Below, piece after piece: positions 5,815 through 13,153 of a stretch of 17,653 nucleotides of DNA. Source of the stretch: Leptofilum sp965368765 (GTDB lineage: Bacteria; Chloroflexota; Anaerolineae; Promineifilales; Promineifilaceae); NCBI GenBank assembly GCA_965368765.1, contig CBDUOF010000058.1:1-17653 (forward strand), given 5' to 3'. A program made the position numbers and the translations under genes. The number at the start of each line of letters is the position of its first letter. Positions within the stretch are counted from its first letter, which is position 1. Below the pieces are notes generated by a model. That model saw nothing but the letters and a program-made list of their open reading frames with translations. It was not told the origin of the DNA and did no database searches.

Positions 5815-6390
5815 TCACATTACCTTTTGCACGACATTGGTCAAATCCGCAGCAACTTCATCAATTGATTGCTCGCCATTAATCTTAACCAGCAGCCCTT
5901 TTTCACCGTAATAATCAAGTAAAGGCGCTGTCTCAGAATGATAGACGTCCATCCGAATACGAATGGCCTCTTCATTATCGTCTGCCCGACCTTCAATCTC
6001 GGCCCGCTTGGCCAATCGCTCAACCAAGACATCCTGGTTTACATGAACGAAAGGAACGACGGCTATCTTGCCGGAGAATTCCTGAAGTAGGGCGTCCAAC
6101 GCACGAGCCTGAGCCAATGTGCGCGGAAACCCATCCAAAATAGCCCCGCGTTCACAATCCGGCTGAGACAACCTGTCACGGACCATCGCAACGGTCACTT
6201 CATCCGGCACCAGCTCGCCTTTGTCCATAAAAGTCTGAGCCAACTTGCCAAGTTCAGTCTGGTTTTTTAAGTTTGCCCGAAACAGATCACCCGTCGCAAC
6301 CTGTGGTAAGCCAAGGGAGGCCTCTAACTTCTTTGCCTGAGTTCCTTTGCCAGCTCCAGGCGCCCCCATCAACACGACAAAGGTTTTCAT
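5815..6390 (-). CDS. adk: Adenylate kinase, short-LID form
   Basis: Interconverts ATP + AMP and 2 ADP in the cytoplasm. It has 191 residues. The P-loop GAPGAGKGT is at residues 9-17, ATGDLFR near 32-38 belongs to the AMP-binding region, and DGFPRT is at 86-91. The usual LID insertion, with or without zinc cysteines, is missing: VERLAKRAEIEGRADDNEE passes directly into the C-terminal helix, as in the short actinobacterial type. The start overlaps the secY stop by one base (TAATG), so translation is probably coupled. Downstream, the customary map and infA genes are absent. Confidence 0.97.
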   Translation of the reverse strand: MKTFVVLMGAPGAGKGTQAKKLEASLGLPQVATGDLFRANLKNQTELGKLAQTFMDKGELVPDEVTVAMVRDRLSQPDCERGAILDGFPRTLAQARALDALLQEFSGKIAVVPFVHVNQDVLVERLAKRAEIEGRADDNEEAIRIRMDVYHSETAPLLDYYGEKGLLVKINGEQSIDEVAADLTNVVQKVM

Positions 6391-7766
6391 TAGATAAAGC
6401 CTTCGTACTGGCGCATAAGCAATTGCGATTCAAGCTGACGCATCGTATCAATGACAACGCCTACAACAATAATTAGTCCAGAGCCACTTACAACCAACGT
6501 ACTTTGTTCAATTCCTGGAATATTCAGGATGACACCTACCAGCTGCATAATGCCTGGCATAATGGCGATGATTCCCAGAAAAACAGCGCCAGCAAAAGTG
6601 ATTCGGCGAACAACCTTGGTGATATAATCCTCGGTCCGTTTGCCCGGTCGAATGCCTGGAATGAATCCCCCTTGACGCTGCAATGTTTGAGGAATATTTT
6701 GCTGACGAACCATCACATCTGTGTAGAAGAAGGTAAAGCCAACAACCAGAATGAAGAAGGATAACCAATATATGGTGAATCCAAGTGGCGCTACCGTGGG
6801 ATCTGCATTACCGAAGCGACTAATTGTAGTCGCGACCGTATCGACAAATCCACCATTGCCGCTGATAAACAACCCAGACAAGACAGACGGGAAAATCAAA
6901 ATCGAGTTGGCAAAGATGATCGGGATCATGCCGGCCGTATTCACTTTAAGCGGCACGTAGCTGCTTTGGCCTTGGTAAACTTTGCGACCACGCACACGAC
7001 GGCCGTACTGTACCGGTATTCGCCGTTGGCCTTCTTGAATAATCACGATGACAAAAATCGTTAGCAACGTGATAATCAAAAATGCAACAATGGTAAAGAT
7101 ACGCGCCGTAGCATCATCCAAAGAGAATAGTCCGGCAATACCTGGTAATATCTGAGCAACAATGCCACCAAAGATAATAAGCGAAATGCCCTGCCCAATG
7201 CCATCTTCTGTAATTAATTCACCCATCCAGATGGCAAACATCGTACCACCCATCATCGCCAGGAGCGTTGTTAAAGTCGGCAACAATTGGTCTGGAGCAA
7301 AGCCGAAGTTGGGCATAATCTGCGCTAAACCATCAGCACCACCAGCGCCCAGGCTAAATCCAACCAGGCGAATCTGGCCAATGGCCTGCAATAAAGACAG
7401 CGGAACGGTCAAATAATAGGTGATCCGGTTCTTACGGTTACGCCCAGATTCACCTTCAGAATCCATTTCCTGAAGTTGGGGAATAATGGGCGTAAGTAAC
7501 TGGATAATAATGGATGCCGTAATGTATGGGTAAACACCCATCGCCATTACAGAAAAGTTTCGTACCGCACCACCGGATAGCAAATCTAAAAAGTTAACAA
7601 CCTGATTACTGGTGCTGTTATTCGTAAATACCAGCCAGGCACTCAGATCAACACCGGGTACGGGAATATTGGCTACCAAGCGGTAGATGACCAGAACAAA
7701 TACCGTAAATAAAATACGGCGACGAAGATCTGGTAAGGAAAAGGCTGTTCTGATAGATTCGATCAT
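6390..7766 (-). CDS. secY: Protein translocase subunit SecY
   Basis: Channel-forming subunit of the SecYEG translocon in the cytoplasmic membrane; 458 residues with about ten hydrophobic segments. Recognisable are the first helix with YRLVANIPVPGVDLSAW, the conserved cytoplasmic loop with GQRRIPVQYGRRVRGRK, and IPGIRPGKRTEDYI in the later loop. These loops contact the ribosome or SecA in known structures. The ATG has GGAGG upstream. It follows rplO by 55 nt and overlaps adk by one base, the classic spc arrangement. Confidence 0.98.
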   Translation of the reverse strand: MIESIRTAFSLPDLRRRILFTVFVLVIYRLVANIPVPGVDLSAWLVFTNNSTSNQVVNFLDLLSGGAVRNFSVMAMGVYPYITASIIIQLLTPIIPQLQEMDSEGESGRNRKNRITYYLTVPLSLLQAIGQIRLVGFSLGAGGADGLAQIMPNFGFAPDQLLPTLTTLLAMMGGTMFAIWMGELITEDGIGQGISLIIFGGIVAQILPGIAGLFSLDDATARIFTIVAFLIITLLTIFVIVIIQEGQRRIPVQYGRRVRGRKVYQGQSSYVPLKVNTAGMIPIIFANSILIFPSVLSGLFISGNGGFVDTVATTISRFGNADPTVAPLGFTIYWLSFFILVVGFTFFYTDVMVRQQNIPQTLQRQGGFIPGIRPGKRTEDYITKVVRRITFAGAVFLGIIAIMPGIMQLVGVILNIPGIEQSTLVVSGSGLIIVVGVVIDTMRQLESQLLMRQYEGFI

Positions 7767-7821
7767 GATATTCCTCCAAGGGATGGCGTTATAGAATGGT
7801 CTGTCAACCTTCTACAACACT

Positions 7822-8277
7822 TTAGGAAAGGGGGAGCACCTCAATCGTACCTCCAGCTGCTTCAATCTTCTCTTTAGCAGATGCAGAAAAACGATGCGCT
7901 TTAACAGTAAGGGCCACGTTTAAATCTCCGTCACCCAAAATGACAACCGGGTCTGTTGCTTTTTTGATGAAGCCGGCGCCAGACAAGAATTCCGGGGTCA
8001 CTTCATTCCCATCAATGTCAATCTCAGCCAAATCTTTTAGGTTGACGGGCTTGTAGTAAACCTTGCGGATATTGGTAAACCCACGTTTATAAGGTAAGCG
8101 ACGAGCCAAGGGTAGTTGTCCACCTTCAAAGTAGATCCCTTTGCCTCCACCACTTCGAGCGCCTTGTCCCTTGGTACCACGGCCAGCAGTTTTCCCTTGC
8201 CCGGCAGCAATACCACGACCCACTCGCTTGCGCTGTTTTTTAGAGCCAACATTCGGGCGCAGATCGTGCAATTTCAT
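7822..8277 (-). CDS. rplO: Large ribosomal subunit protein uL15
   Basis: L15, a 50S assembly protein, 151 residues, typical. The long flexible basic N-terminus carries KLHDLRPNVGSKKQRKRVGRG and the Gly-rich segment GQGKTAGRGTKGQGARSGGG that threads through 23S rRNA. FEGGQLPLARRLPYKRGF and the C-terminal mixed fold also match the family. It begins one base after the rpmD stop, so the two are likely coupled. Confidence 0.98.
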   Translation of the reverse strand: MKLHDLRPNVGSKKQRKRVGRGIAAGQGKTAGRGTKGQGARSGGGKGIYFEGGQLPLARRLPYKRGFTNIRKVYYKPVNLKDLAEIDIDGNEVTPEFLSGAGFIKKATDPVVILGDGDLNVALTVKAHRFSASAKEKIEAAGGTIEVLPLS

Positions 8278-8278
8278 A

Positions 8279-8461
8279 TTATTCTACCTCTTCAACAGTC
8301 ACCAGGTGACTGACTTTATTAACCATTCCACGAATAACGGCCGTATCGTCATGCTCAACCGTTTGGTTCAGCTTGGAAAAGCCTAAGGCGCGAATGGTAC
8401 CTTTCTGGTCTTTTTTATAACCAATCGAACTTTTTGAATACGTAATGCGTAATTTAGCCAT
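8279..8461 (-). CDS. rpmD: Large ribosomal subunit protein uL30
   Basis: L30, 60 residues, normal for bacteria. LRITYSKSSIGYKKDQKGTIRALGF and the C-terminal IRGMVNKVSHLVTVEEVE are characteristic. It overlaps the rpsE stop by one base (TAATG) and is followed after one base by rplO. It carries one ACGGCCGT octamer (8337-8344), read there as Thr-Ala-Val. Confidence 0.97.
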   Translation of the reverse strand: MAKLRITYSKSSIGYKKDQKGTIRALGFSKLNQTVEHDDTAVIRGMVNKVSHLVTVEEVE

Positions 8462-8979
8462 TAGCTACGACTCCAAAACGGGGTAACGTCGGCCACCTCT
8501 TTACCACGGTCCGAGGCCACCTCTTGAACGCTCTTTAAGTTTAACAAACCATTCATAGTGGCCTGCAAAACATTTAAAGCATTCGCACTGCCCAGAGATT
8601 TAGACAAAATGTCTTTATATCCGGCCGCCTCAATAACGGCACGAACCCCACCTCCGGCAATAACGCCTGTACCCGGTGAAGCTGGTTTCAGCAACACTCG
8701 AGCAGCGCCATGTACCCCAATAATTTCATGCGGAACGGTACTGCCTACGATCGGCACCTTGGTCAGCGTTTTACGAGCGGCTTCCAAAGCTTTGCGGATC
8801 GCATCCGGTACGGAACGCGCCTTACCGACGCCAACACTTACCCGTCCCTTATTATCACCAACCACAACCGTCACGCGGAATGCAAACCGCCGACCACCCT
8901 TTACAACTTTGGCGACGCGAGTAATATCGATGATTCGCTCATCATATTCCTGTTCAAAATTTTGTCGTCTCTGACCCAT
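8461..8979 (-). CDS. rpsE: Small ribosomal subunit protein uS5
   Basis: S5, a 30S protein of the decoding-fidelity region near the mRNA entry; 172 residues. The N-terminal double-stranded-RNA-binding fold contains RVAKVVKGGRRFAFRVTVVVGD and GKARSVPDAIRKALE. The C-terminal part has LLKPASPGTGVIAGGGVRAVIEAAG and the LGSANALNV segment. The ATG follows an AGGAGAAGGA site. The upstream 106-nt gap is unusually long for the L18-S5 junction and holds two hairpins, the nearer ending directly before the ribosome site, so initiation may be controlled. Confidence 0.98.
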   Translation of the reverse strand: MGQRRQNFEQEYDERIIDITRVAKVVKGGRRFAFRVTVVVGDNKGRVSVGVGKARSVPDAIRKALEAARKTLTKVPIVGSTVPHEIIGVHGAARVLLKPASPGTGVIAGGGVRAVIEAAGYKDILSKSLGSANALNVLQATMNGLLNLKSVQEVASDRGKEVADVTPFWSRS

Positions 8980-8991
8980 TTCCTTCTCCTA

Positions 8992-9028
8992 GTGTTGCAA
9001 AATCAAAATCGTTAGCTCTGCGCAACAC
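8992..9028 (-). promoter_or_regulatory. 7-bp hairpin next to the rpsE ribosome site
   Basis: On the transcript GTGTTGC (9022-9028) pairs with GCAACAC (8992-8998) around a 23-base loop. Its 3' arm ends one or two bases before the AGGAG ribosome site of rpsE. The loop contains GCTAAC, which could compete with or pair to the UUAGC arm of the neighbouring hairpin at 9038-9068. An on/off role is speculation. Confidence 0.4.
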
Positions 9029-9037
9029 GTAACCAAT

Positions 9038-9068
9038 TTAGCAGCCAACCGTAGTCGGCTCCTGCTAA
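9038..9068 (-). promoter_or_regulatory. UACG-capped bulged hairpin between rplR and rpsE
   Basis: Reading the 31-nt transcript segment, UUAGC pairs with GCUAA (5 bp). A three-base AGG bulge on the 5' side follows, then AGCCGAC pairs with GUUGGCU (7 bp, one G·U), closed by C(UACG)G. UACG belongs to the very stable UNCG tetraloop class. Every base of the segment is used, and no T-run follows. Such a bulged, capped helix is typical of protein-binding RNA sites; the partner is unknown. Confidence 0.6.
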
Positions 9069-9085
9069 TCTTGCCTAACGCTTAG

Positions 9086-9448
9086 TTAGAAATCTAGCCC
9101 ACCATCGCGGGCGCCTTCAGCCAGTGCTTTAACCCGACCATGGTAGAGATAACCACCCCGATCGAAAAGAACCGTCGATACACCCGCGGCTTTTGCGCGC
9201 TCTGCAACTGCCTTTCCAACCAAAGTTGCTTGCTCTTTCTTGGTTTTGCCAGTGACATCGGCTCGCAGTGCTTTGTCAACCGTTGACGCAGAGACAATGG
9301 TTTGGCCTGCTACGTCATCAATGACCTGAGCATAAATATGATCGAGGCTACGGAAAACATTCAAACGTGGCCGATCAGCTGTACCTGAGATTTTTGTACG
9401 AATACGACGATGACGCCGCTTGCGTGCAATATATGATTTAATAGCCAT
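9086..9448 (-). CDS. rplR: Large ribosomal subunit protein uL18
   Basis: L18 binds 5S rRNA and, with L5, installs it in the 50S central protuberance. It has 120 residues, typical. The basic N-terminus RKRRHRRIRTKISGTADRPRLNVFRS is followed by IYAQVIDD and the C-terminal VLFDRGGYLYHGRVKALAEGARDGGLDF, all family hallmarks. It follows rplF by 24 nt. The next gene, rpsE, is separated by a 106-nt structured gap. Confidence 0.98.
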   Translation of the reverse strand: MAIKSYIARKRRHRRIRTKISGTADRPRLNVFRSLDHIYAQVIDDVAGQTIVSASTVDKALRADVTGKTKKEQATLVGKAVAERAKAAGVSTVLFDRGGYLYHGRVKALAEGARDGGLDF

Positions 9449-9472
9449 TGCTAACTACCCCTTAACTTTAAG

Positions 9473-10015
9473 CTAAACCTTGCCAGCTTTACCAGCTTTA
9501 CGCCGAACATATTCACCCCGGTAACGAATTCCTTTCCCCTTATAGGGTTCGGGAGGACGCTGTTTGCGAATTATTGCGGCAATTTCACCTACAACCTGCT
9601 TATCAATACCAGAAATAATGATCGTCTTACTGCGATTTTCTACAGTAAAAGAGACATCTTTGGGCGGCTCAAAACGAACTGGGTGGGAGTAGCCCACATT
9701 CAGAACAAGCGTTTGTCCTTCCATTTCAGCGCGGTATCCCACGCCTTCAATATCTAATATTTTAGAGAAGCCATCACTCACGCCAGTCACCATATTGTTG
9801 ACGAGTGCACGTGTCAAACCATGCAATGAACGATGTTGACGAGAGTCAGACGGCCGTTTCACCGAAAGCACCCCATCCTCCTGCTCAAAAAGCATGTCTG
9901 GATGAATTGTCTGGGTCAGCTGACCCTTTGGGCCCTTAACCTGAACAAAGCCCTTCTTTACTTCAATTTGTACCCCACCTGGAATGGTTATGGGGGCTTT
10001 ACCTATGCGAGACAT
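9473..10015 (-). CDS. rplF: Large ribosomal subunit protein uL6
   Basis: L6, a 50S protein near the factor-binding centre; 180 residues in two homologous domains. MSRIGKAPITIPGGVQIEV opens domain 1. Domain 2 ends with the signature QRPPEPYKGKGIRYRGE. A GGAGGGATC site precedes the ATG. It carries an ACGGCCGT octamer at 9850-9857, read in the Lys-Arg-Pro-Ser frame, a different frame from most other copies. Confidence 0.98.
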   Translation of the reverse strand: MSRIGKAPITIPGGVQIEVKKGFVQVKGPKGQLTQTIHPDMLFEQEDGVLSVKRPSDSRQHRSLHGLTRALVNNMVTGVSDGFSKILDIEGVGYRAEMEGQTLVLNVGYSHPVRFEPPKDVSFTVENRSKTIIISGIDKQVVGEIAAIIRKQRPPEPYKGKGIRYRGEYVRRKAGKAGKV

Positions 10016-10029
10016 AATGATCCCTCCAA

Positions 10030-10437
10030 CTACCAGACCTTACAGAGCACTTCGCCGCCAATACCCATGCGACGGGCCTGCTGATCAGTCATAATTCCTT
10101 TTGAGGTCGTGACAATCGAAATACCCATGCCACTTAAAACCCAAGGAATTTCACCCTTACCAACATAAACACGACGACCAGGGCGGCTTACTCGTTGTAA
10201 ATCGGTAATAACCGAGCGCCGATCCCGTCGATCGCCTACATACTTCAAAGTTACTTGCAAAACCGCCTGCGGTTTTTCAGGTATCACTTTGTAATCTTCA
10301 ACATAGCCTTCTTTCTGCAACACTTCAGCAATCGCTACTTTAATACCCGAATGGGGCATAGACACCGTCTTATGCTCCCGGATTTGAGCGTTGCGAATGC
10401 GTGTCAACATATCAGCAATTGGATCACTCATTGACAT
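10030..10437 (-). CDS. rpsH: Small ribosomal subunit protein uS8
   Basis: S8, a primary 16S rRNA-binding protein of the platform, 135 residues. The start SMSDPIADMLTRIRNAQ and the C-terminal STSKGIMTDQQARR-like segment (here TTSKGIMTDQQARRMGIGGEVLCKVW) are consensus. The first ATG (10437) is used because GGTGG lies 6 nt upstream; the second, two codons later, is 12 nt away. In E. coli S8 represses spc translation by binding the mRNA near the rplE start, so the rplX-rplE gap in this window is the place to look. Confidence 0.98.
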   Translation of the reverse strand: MSMSDPIADMLTRIRNAQIREHKTVSMPHSGIKVAIAEVLQKEGYVEDYKVIPEKPQAVLQVTLKYVGDRRDRRSVITDLQRVSRPGRRVYVGKGEIPWVLSGMGISIVTTSKGIMTDQQARRMGIGGEVLCKVW

Positions 10438-10449
10438 AATACACCACCT

Positions 10450-10632
10450 TTACCAACTTGATTTGACTACGCCAGGGATGTTACCCTGCAACGCCTGTTC
10501 GCGGAAACAAATGCGGCACAATCCAAAACGGCGAATATACCCGCGCGGACGCCCACATAACCGACAACGATTACGAACCTGAACTTTATATTTGCGGTTC
10601 GATTCCCGTGCAATCATTGATTTCTTTGCCAT
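10450..10632 (-). CDS. rpsN: Small ribosomal subunit protein uS14, type Z (zinc)
   Basis: S14 of the 30S head, 60 residues: the short zinc form rather than the roughly 100-residue zinc-free form. Cys23, Cys26, Cys39 and Cys42 make two CxxC pairs around RRFGLCRICFRE. The C-terminus IPGVVKSSW is consensus. It begins one base after the rplE stop and its ribosome site lies inside rplE, which implies coupling. Together with the cysteine-rich S4 and L36 it shows that this cluster encodes zinc-dependent forms. Confidence 0.98.
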   Translation of the reverse strand: MAKKSMIARESNRKYKVQVRNRCRLCGRPRGYIRRFGLCRICFREQALQGNIPGVVKSSW

Positions 10633-10633
10633 A

Positions 10634-11179
10634 CTAATTCTCCCAGAAGGGCATACCCATCATAGATAATAAACGCCGCCCTTCTTCATCTTTCTGGGCA
10701 GTTGTTACAATACTAACTTCCATTCCGCGAATCTTGTCAATTCGATCGTAATCGATTTCAGGAAAGATTAACTGTTCGCGCAGACCCAATGTGTAGTTAC
10801 CCCGCCCGTCAAAAGAATCGGGTGAAATACCCTGAAAATCTCGAGTACGAGGCAGTGCCACATGAATTAAGCGAGTCAAAAAGGCCCACATCCGCTCACC
10901 GCGTAAGGTTACTTTCAACCCAATGACGCGTCCTTCGCGTAGTTTAAAGCCTGCAATCGAATTTTTTGCTTTGGTTAATACTGGTTTCTGACCCGTGATG
11001 GCAGTAATGTCATTCACAGCGAACTCAATGGCTTTCGCGTTATCCAACGCCTCACCTAACCCAACATTAACCACAACCTTCGTAATGCGCGGTACCTGCA
11101 TAACACTTTGATATTCAAAATCTTTCATCAAAGTCGGTACCACTTCATTTTTATACTGCTCTGTAAGTGGTGTAAACAC
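10634..11179 (-). CDS. rplE: Large ribosomal subunit protein uL5
   Basis: L5, the 5S rRNA-binding protein of the central protuberance, contacting P-site tRNA; 181 residues. Diagnostic are NEVVPTLMKDFEYQSVMQVPRI, VVVNVGLGEALDN and GLREQLIFPEIDYDRID. The start is GTG at 11179 with GGAGG 6 nt upstream, and homology begins there. The upstream gap of 96 nt is long compared with the rest of the block. Elsewhere S8 binds mRNA at this position. Confidence 0.98.
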   Translation of the reverse strand: MFTPLTEQYKNEVVPTLMKDFEYQSVMQVPRITKVVVNVGLGEALDNAKAIEFAVNDITAITGQKPVLTKAKNSIAGFKLREGRVIGLKVTLRGERMWAFLTRLIHVALPRTRDFQGISPDSFDGRGNYTLGLREQLIFPEIDYDRIDKIRGMEVSIVTTAQKDEEGRRLLSMMGMPFWEN

Positions 11180-11210
11180 AGCTTACCTCCGATTTGAGTG
11201 GCAGGTTGGC

Positions 11211-11236
11211 ATGTACTCATATGCTGCAAAGTACAC
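11211..11236 (-). promoter_or_regulatory. Short hairpin before rplE (possible S8 site)
   Basis: On the transcript GUGUAC pairs with GUACAU (6 bp, one G·U) around a 14-base loop. It lies about 31 nt before the rplE start in a 96-nt gap. Its location matches the E. coli S8 repressor target, but I did not find a clear copy of the 16S helix 21 core. Confidence 0.25.
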
Positions 11237-11275
11237 TTTGGCCTCCTGGCTCACCGATGGTACTAATAAATAAAT

Positions 11276-11599
11276 TTAGCTAATCGTGCTGCCACTTTTC
11301 TTTGAAAAGCGGACACGATTTCCATTATCATCACGGCGTACGCCAACGCGAGTCGGCTCGCCGCTCTCTGGGCAAATCAGCATGACATTTGAAACATTAA
11401 TTGGTGCTTCAAATTCAATAATGCCACCCTGTGCCTGGCTCCGTCCGCTCGATGGCTTAGGGCGCTGGTGTTTTTTCACCAGATTGACACCTGACACAAC
11501 AACGCGGTTTTCTTTTGGCAATACACGCTGAACAGTGCCGCGAGTGCCTTTGTAGTTGCCAGAAACAACTTCTACTTCATCTCCAACTTTAATTCGCAT
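11276..11599 (-). CDS. rplX: Large ribosomal subunit protein uL24
   Basis: L24, an assembly initiator protein at the rim of the exit tunnel; 107 residues. The N-terminal KOW motif IKVGDEVEVVSGNYKGTRG is followed by VSGVNLVKKHQRP and GGIIEFEAPINVSNVMLICP. ATG 11599 has AGGAAG close upstream and matches the usual L24 N-terminus. A longer reading to 11725 runs into rplN and is rejected. It follows rplN by 10 nt. Confidence 0.98.
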   Translation of the reverse strand: MRIKVGDEVEVVSGNYKGTRGTVQRVLPKENRVVVSGVNLVKKHQRPKPSSGRSQAQGGIIEFEAPINVSNVMLICPESGEPTRVGVRRDDNGNRVRFSKKSGSTIS

Positions 11600-11609
11600 G
11601 GCTTCCTCT

Positions 11610-11981
11610 CTATAACACCTCTGGTGCAAGCGACATAATCCGGCTGTAACCAGCTGGGCGCAGCTCACGGGCAACCGGCCCGAATATGCGAGTTCCAACT
11701 GGATTTTTGCTATCTGGGTCAACAATTACTGCGGCGTTGTCGTCAAAACGAATGTAGCTGCCGTCGTCTCGCTTGTACTCTTTCTTAGTACGCACGATAA
11801 CGGCTTTAACAACCGTGCCTTTTTTAACGGGCGAGTTTGGCACTGCCTTTTTTACGGTGGCGGTAACCATGTCACCGATACTGCCATAGCGACGGATTGA
11901 GCCGCCCATTACTTGAATAACCAGCAGTTCACGAGCACCGGAATTATCTGCGACATTCAAACGACTTTCTTTTTGAATCAT
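11610..11981 (-). CDS. rplN: Large ribosomal subunit protein uL14
   Basis: L14, a highly conserved 50S interface protein that binds 16S rRNA in bridge B5/B8; 123 residues. MIQKESRLNVADNSGAREL, VIVRTKKEYKRDDGSYIRFDDNA-type sequence and the C-terminal RELRPAGYSRIMSLAPEVL fit the family. ATG 11981 has GAGG 8 nt upstream. Upstream in-frame extension to 12107 lies in rpsQ and has no homology. It opens the spc block 13 nt after rpsQ with no visible promoter, so the S10 and spc blocks are probably co-transcribed. Confidence 0.98.
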   Translation of the reverse strand: MIQKESRLNVADNSGARELLVIQVMGGSIRRYGSIGDMVTATVKKAVPNSPVKKGTVVKAVIVRTKKEYKRDDGSYIRFDDNAAVIVDPDSKNPVGTRIFGPVARELRPAGYSRIMSLAPEVL

Positions 11982-11994
11982 GATGCAGTCCTCT

Positions 11995-12246
11995 TTATTT
12001 AGCTCGCTCCAAAATGGAGACAACTGACCATCGCTTGTGACGGCTAATGGGCTGGGATTCAATAATTTCGACACGATCGCCAGTGTGACACTCATTAACT
12101 TCGTCATGCGCTTTGTACTTCTTTACTAGCCGCATCACTTTGCCATAAACTGGGTGGCGCTTGGTTGTAGTCACTGCGACAGTCACAGTTTTGTCCATCT
12201 TGTCGCTTGTCACCACGCCTTTTAATCGTTTACGTTGCTCTCTCAT
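11995..12246 (-). CDS. rpsQ: Small ribosomal subunit protein uS17
   Basis: S17, an early 16S-binding OB-fold protein, 83 residues. RKRLKGVVTSDKMDKTVTVAV, RHPVYGKVMRLVKKYKAHDE and GDRVEIIESQPISRHKRW are consensus across bacteria. The ATG follows rpmC by seven bases, and GTAGG-type sequence upstream serves as ribosome site. Nothing unusual was seen. Confidence 0.98.
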   Translation of the reverse strand: MREQRKRLKGVVTSDKMDKTVTVAVTTTKRHPVYGKVMRLVKKYKAHDEVNECHTGDRVEIIESQPISRHKRWSVVSILERAK

Positions 12247-12253
12247 GGTTTAC

Positions 12254-12682
12254 CTACCCTGCAACCTCAGCCGATACAACGCGCTGGGATTGTCTTTTAT
12301 TCTTGGCTATACGGCGTCTATTCGCCCGCTTTTTGTTTAAATTAACAAGGCTGGTTGCTAGCTCTTTGCCACTGTCATCTACAAAAGTGACTTGCCAACC
12401 ACTATCCTCATAGCTGTATCGTGCAGAAGCTTGCCACTCTGTACCAGCCAAAGCAGATGCGAGCATGTCACTGGCAACGGCCGTTTCAATGGCTAGCTGA
12501 CGCATATTCAACACAGTTTCCAGCTGGGCGATCTCACGGCGAATCGCTTTGAGACGCGTATAATCTTCAAGTCGCGAGGAGGCTTGCTGAAACCGTAAGT
12601 TAAACATCTCCTCACGGCCGTTTTCCAGAAGCTCTTCCAGCTTGGCATCACTCATTTCACGTAACTCAACAATATTGGCCAT
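12254..12682 (-). CDS. rpmC: Large ribosomal subunit protein uL29 with long C-terminal extension
   Basis: Residues 1-64 are a complete L29: VELREMSDAKLEELL, EEMFNLRFQQASSRLEDYTRLKAIRREIAQLETVL, a two-helix protein that sits at the exit-tunnel rim beside L23. Bacterial L29 usually stops near 60-75 residues; this frame continues to 142. The extra part has an Ala-rich stretch, a beta-like segment (GWQVTFVDDSGKEL) and a basic tail (NKKRANRRRIAKNKRQSQR). It resembles no domain I know. The frame is intact, lies within a tight operon (one-base overlap with rplP, seven bases to rpsQ) and carries two ACGGCCGT octamers. A sequencing frameshift is unlikely because no downstream gene is displaced. Confidence 0.95.
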   Translation of the reverse strand: MANIVELREMSDAKLEELLENGREEMFNLRFQQASSRLEDYTRLKAIRREIAQLETVLNMRQLAIETAVASDMLASALAGTEWQASARYSYEDSGWQVTFVDDSGKELATSLVNLNKKRANRRRIAKNKRQSQRVVSAEVAG

Positions 12683-13098
12683 TACAACCGATCCTCCCGC
12701 GTAACAATCTGCGTCTTGATCGGCAACTTATAACTTGCCAGGCGCAGCGCTTCGCGTGCCGATTCCTCAGGAACACCGGCGACCTCAAACAGAATGCGCC
12801 CAGGTTTTACAACTGCCACATAATGATCGACAGACCCTTTGCCTTTGCCCATACGGGTTTCAGCAGGTTTTGCAGTGACCGGCTTATCCGGAAAAATCCG
12901 AATCCAATATTTACCACGCCGCTTATTGTGGCGCACAACCACACGACGAATTGCTTCAATTTGCCGACTGGTAATCCAACCTGGTTCCAACGCTTGGATA
13001 CCAAATTCACCATTCTGCAATTCGGTGCCACCCTTCGCCATTCCGCGCATACGGCCACGGAACTGCTTACGGTACTTTGCTCGTTTAGGCATTAACAT
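12682..13098 (-). CDS. rplP: Large ribosomal subunit protein uL16
   Basis: L16, a late-assembling 50S protein next to the A-site tRNA; 138 residues. MPKRAKYRKQFRGRMRGMAKGG, LEPGWITSRQIEAIRRVVVRHNKRRGK, RIFPDKPVTAKPAETRMGKGKG and PGRILFEVAGV are consensus. Two in-frame ATGs lie close together; the first (13098) has GGAG 8 nt upstream. It overlaps rpmC by one base. Nothing unusual. Confidence 0.98.
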   Translation of the reverse strand: MLMPKRAKYRKQFRGRMRGMAKGGTELQNGEFGIQALEPGWITSRQIEAIRRVVVRHNKRRGKYWIRIFPDKPVTAKPAETRMGKGKGSVDHYVAVVKPGRILFEVAGVPEESAREALRLASYKLPIKTQIVTREDRL

Positions 13099-13153
13099 AG
13101 CTCAAACTCCGTCCAAAACTAAGGAGAGAAACCTCTCTCCAAAATTTTTACCT

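Noticed and set aside
11982..12107. Long N-terminal extensions of rplN, and similarly of rplX, rplM, rpsM and rpsJ
   Set aside because: These in-frame extensions run into neighbouring genes or hairpins and lack homology; the chosen starts have well-spaced ribosome sites and consensus N-termini.
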